From positions 1 through 5,234 of the forward strand of contig JALZUH010000127.1 in the NCBI GenBank assembly GCA_023301645.1: 5,234 bases of DNA. Reading direction: 5' to 3'. Position numbers and translations under genes: made by a program. The notes under the pieces are model-generated. The model saw only the letters and a list, made by a program, of their open reading frames with translations. It was not told the DNA's origin and did not search any database. Every line of letters begins with the position of its first letter. Position 1 is the stretch's first letter. This document shows, piece by piece, positions 5,209-5,234 of this stretch. Origin of the DNA: Akkermansiaceae bacterium. Lineage in GTDB: Bacteria > Verrucomicrobiota > Verrucomicrobiia > Verrucomicrobiales > Akkermansiaceae.

Positions 5209-5234
5209 TGCCGAGAGAGGGATTCGAACCCTCA
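5209..5234 (-). tRNA. 3' end of a tRNA, truncated by the window edge
   Basis: Read on the - strand, the T stem GAGGG and loop TTCGAAT, the matching CCCTC, the acceptor 3' strand TCTCGGC and the discriminator A are present, with no encoded CCA. The missing 5' acceptor strand should read GCCGAGA. That start and A73 would suit a tRNA-Leu, but the anticodon is outside the window and the identity is not established. Confidence 0.85.

Noticed and set aside
1..5234. CRISPR array, insertion sequence or transposase
   Set aside because: No regularly spaced direct repeats, terminal inverted repeats or transposase-like frames were seen.

Overview
The window reads as bacterial chromosomal DNA with two parts that look different. 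The left part, roughly 1-4570, has moderate GC. It carries a ribosomal protein operon whose S13, S4 and especially S11 (with a long acidic Ala/Pro/Glu-rich N-terminal extension) resemble those of Verrucomicrobia such as Rubritalea or Akkermansia relatives. That assignment rests on remembered family features, not on a search. The right part, roughly 4575-5234, is AT-rich (12 G/C in 90 bases at 5041-5130 by hand count). It contains tRNA genes and promoter-like sequences of the Bacteroidetes TTTG/TAnnTTTG type.

Layout, left to right: a strong rho-independent terminator on the + strand (28-60) ends a gene lying outside the window, and 61-282 holds nothing I can support. On the - strand follow a secreted PDZ-domain protein (283-888) and, just upstream of it, a secreted Sel1/TPR-type helical-repeat protein (924-2435). 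They are probably co-transcribed. Then come a terminator (2575-2610) and the operon rpsM-rpsK-rpsD, read right to left from 4258 to 2640. Its layout is that of the bacterial alpha operon without rpoA and rplQ: the terminator follows rpsD directly. Nothing like rpmJ, infA or secY is seen upstream of rpsM. About 315 bases upstream of rpsM hold a possible promoter and several hairpins.

Further right, all on the - strand: a weak 62-codon ORF, a tRNA-Ala(UGC)-like sequence with a ruined D stem, a good terminator, a short unit with two possible Bacteroidetes-type promoters and a 25-codon ORF, a well-formed tRNA-Arg(ACG), and the 3' end of another tRNA cut by the window edge.

The three ribosomal proteins assemble the 30S head and body, and S4 is the classical candidate autoregulator of such an operon. 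The PDZ and repeat proteins are probably an exported scaffold-type pair of unknown role. None of the five confident protein genes has a recognisable Shine-Dalgarno sequence. The most notable point is the composition and promoter-style break near 4575, which may be an assembly chimera or acquired DNA.
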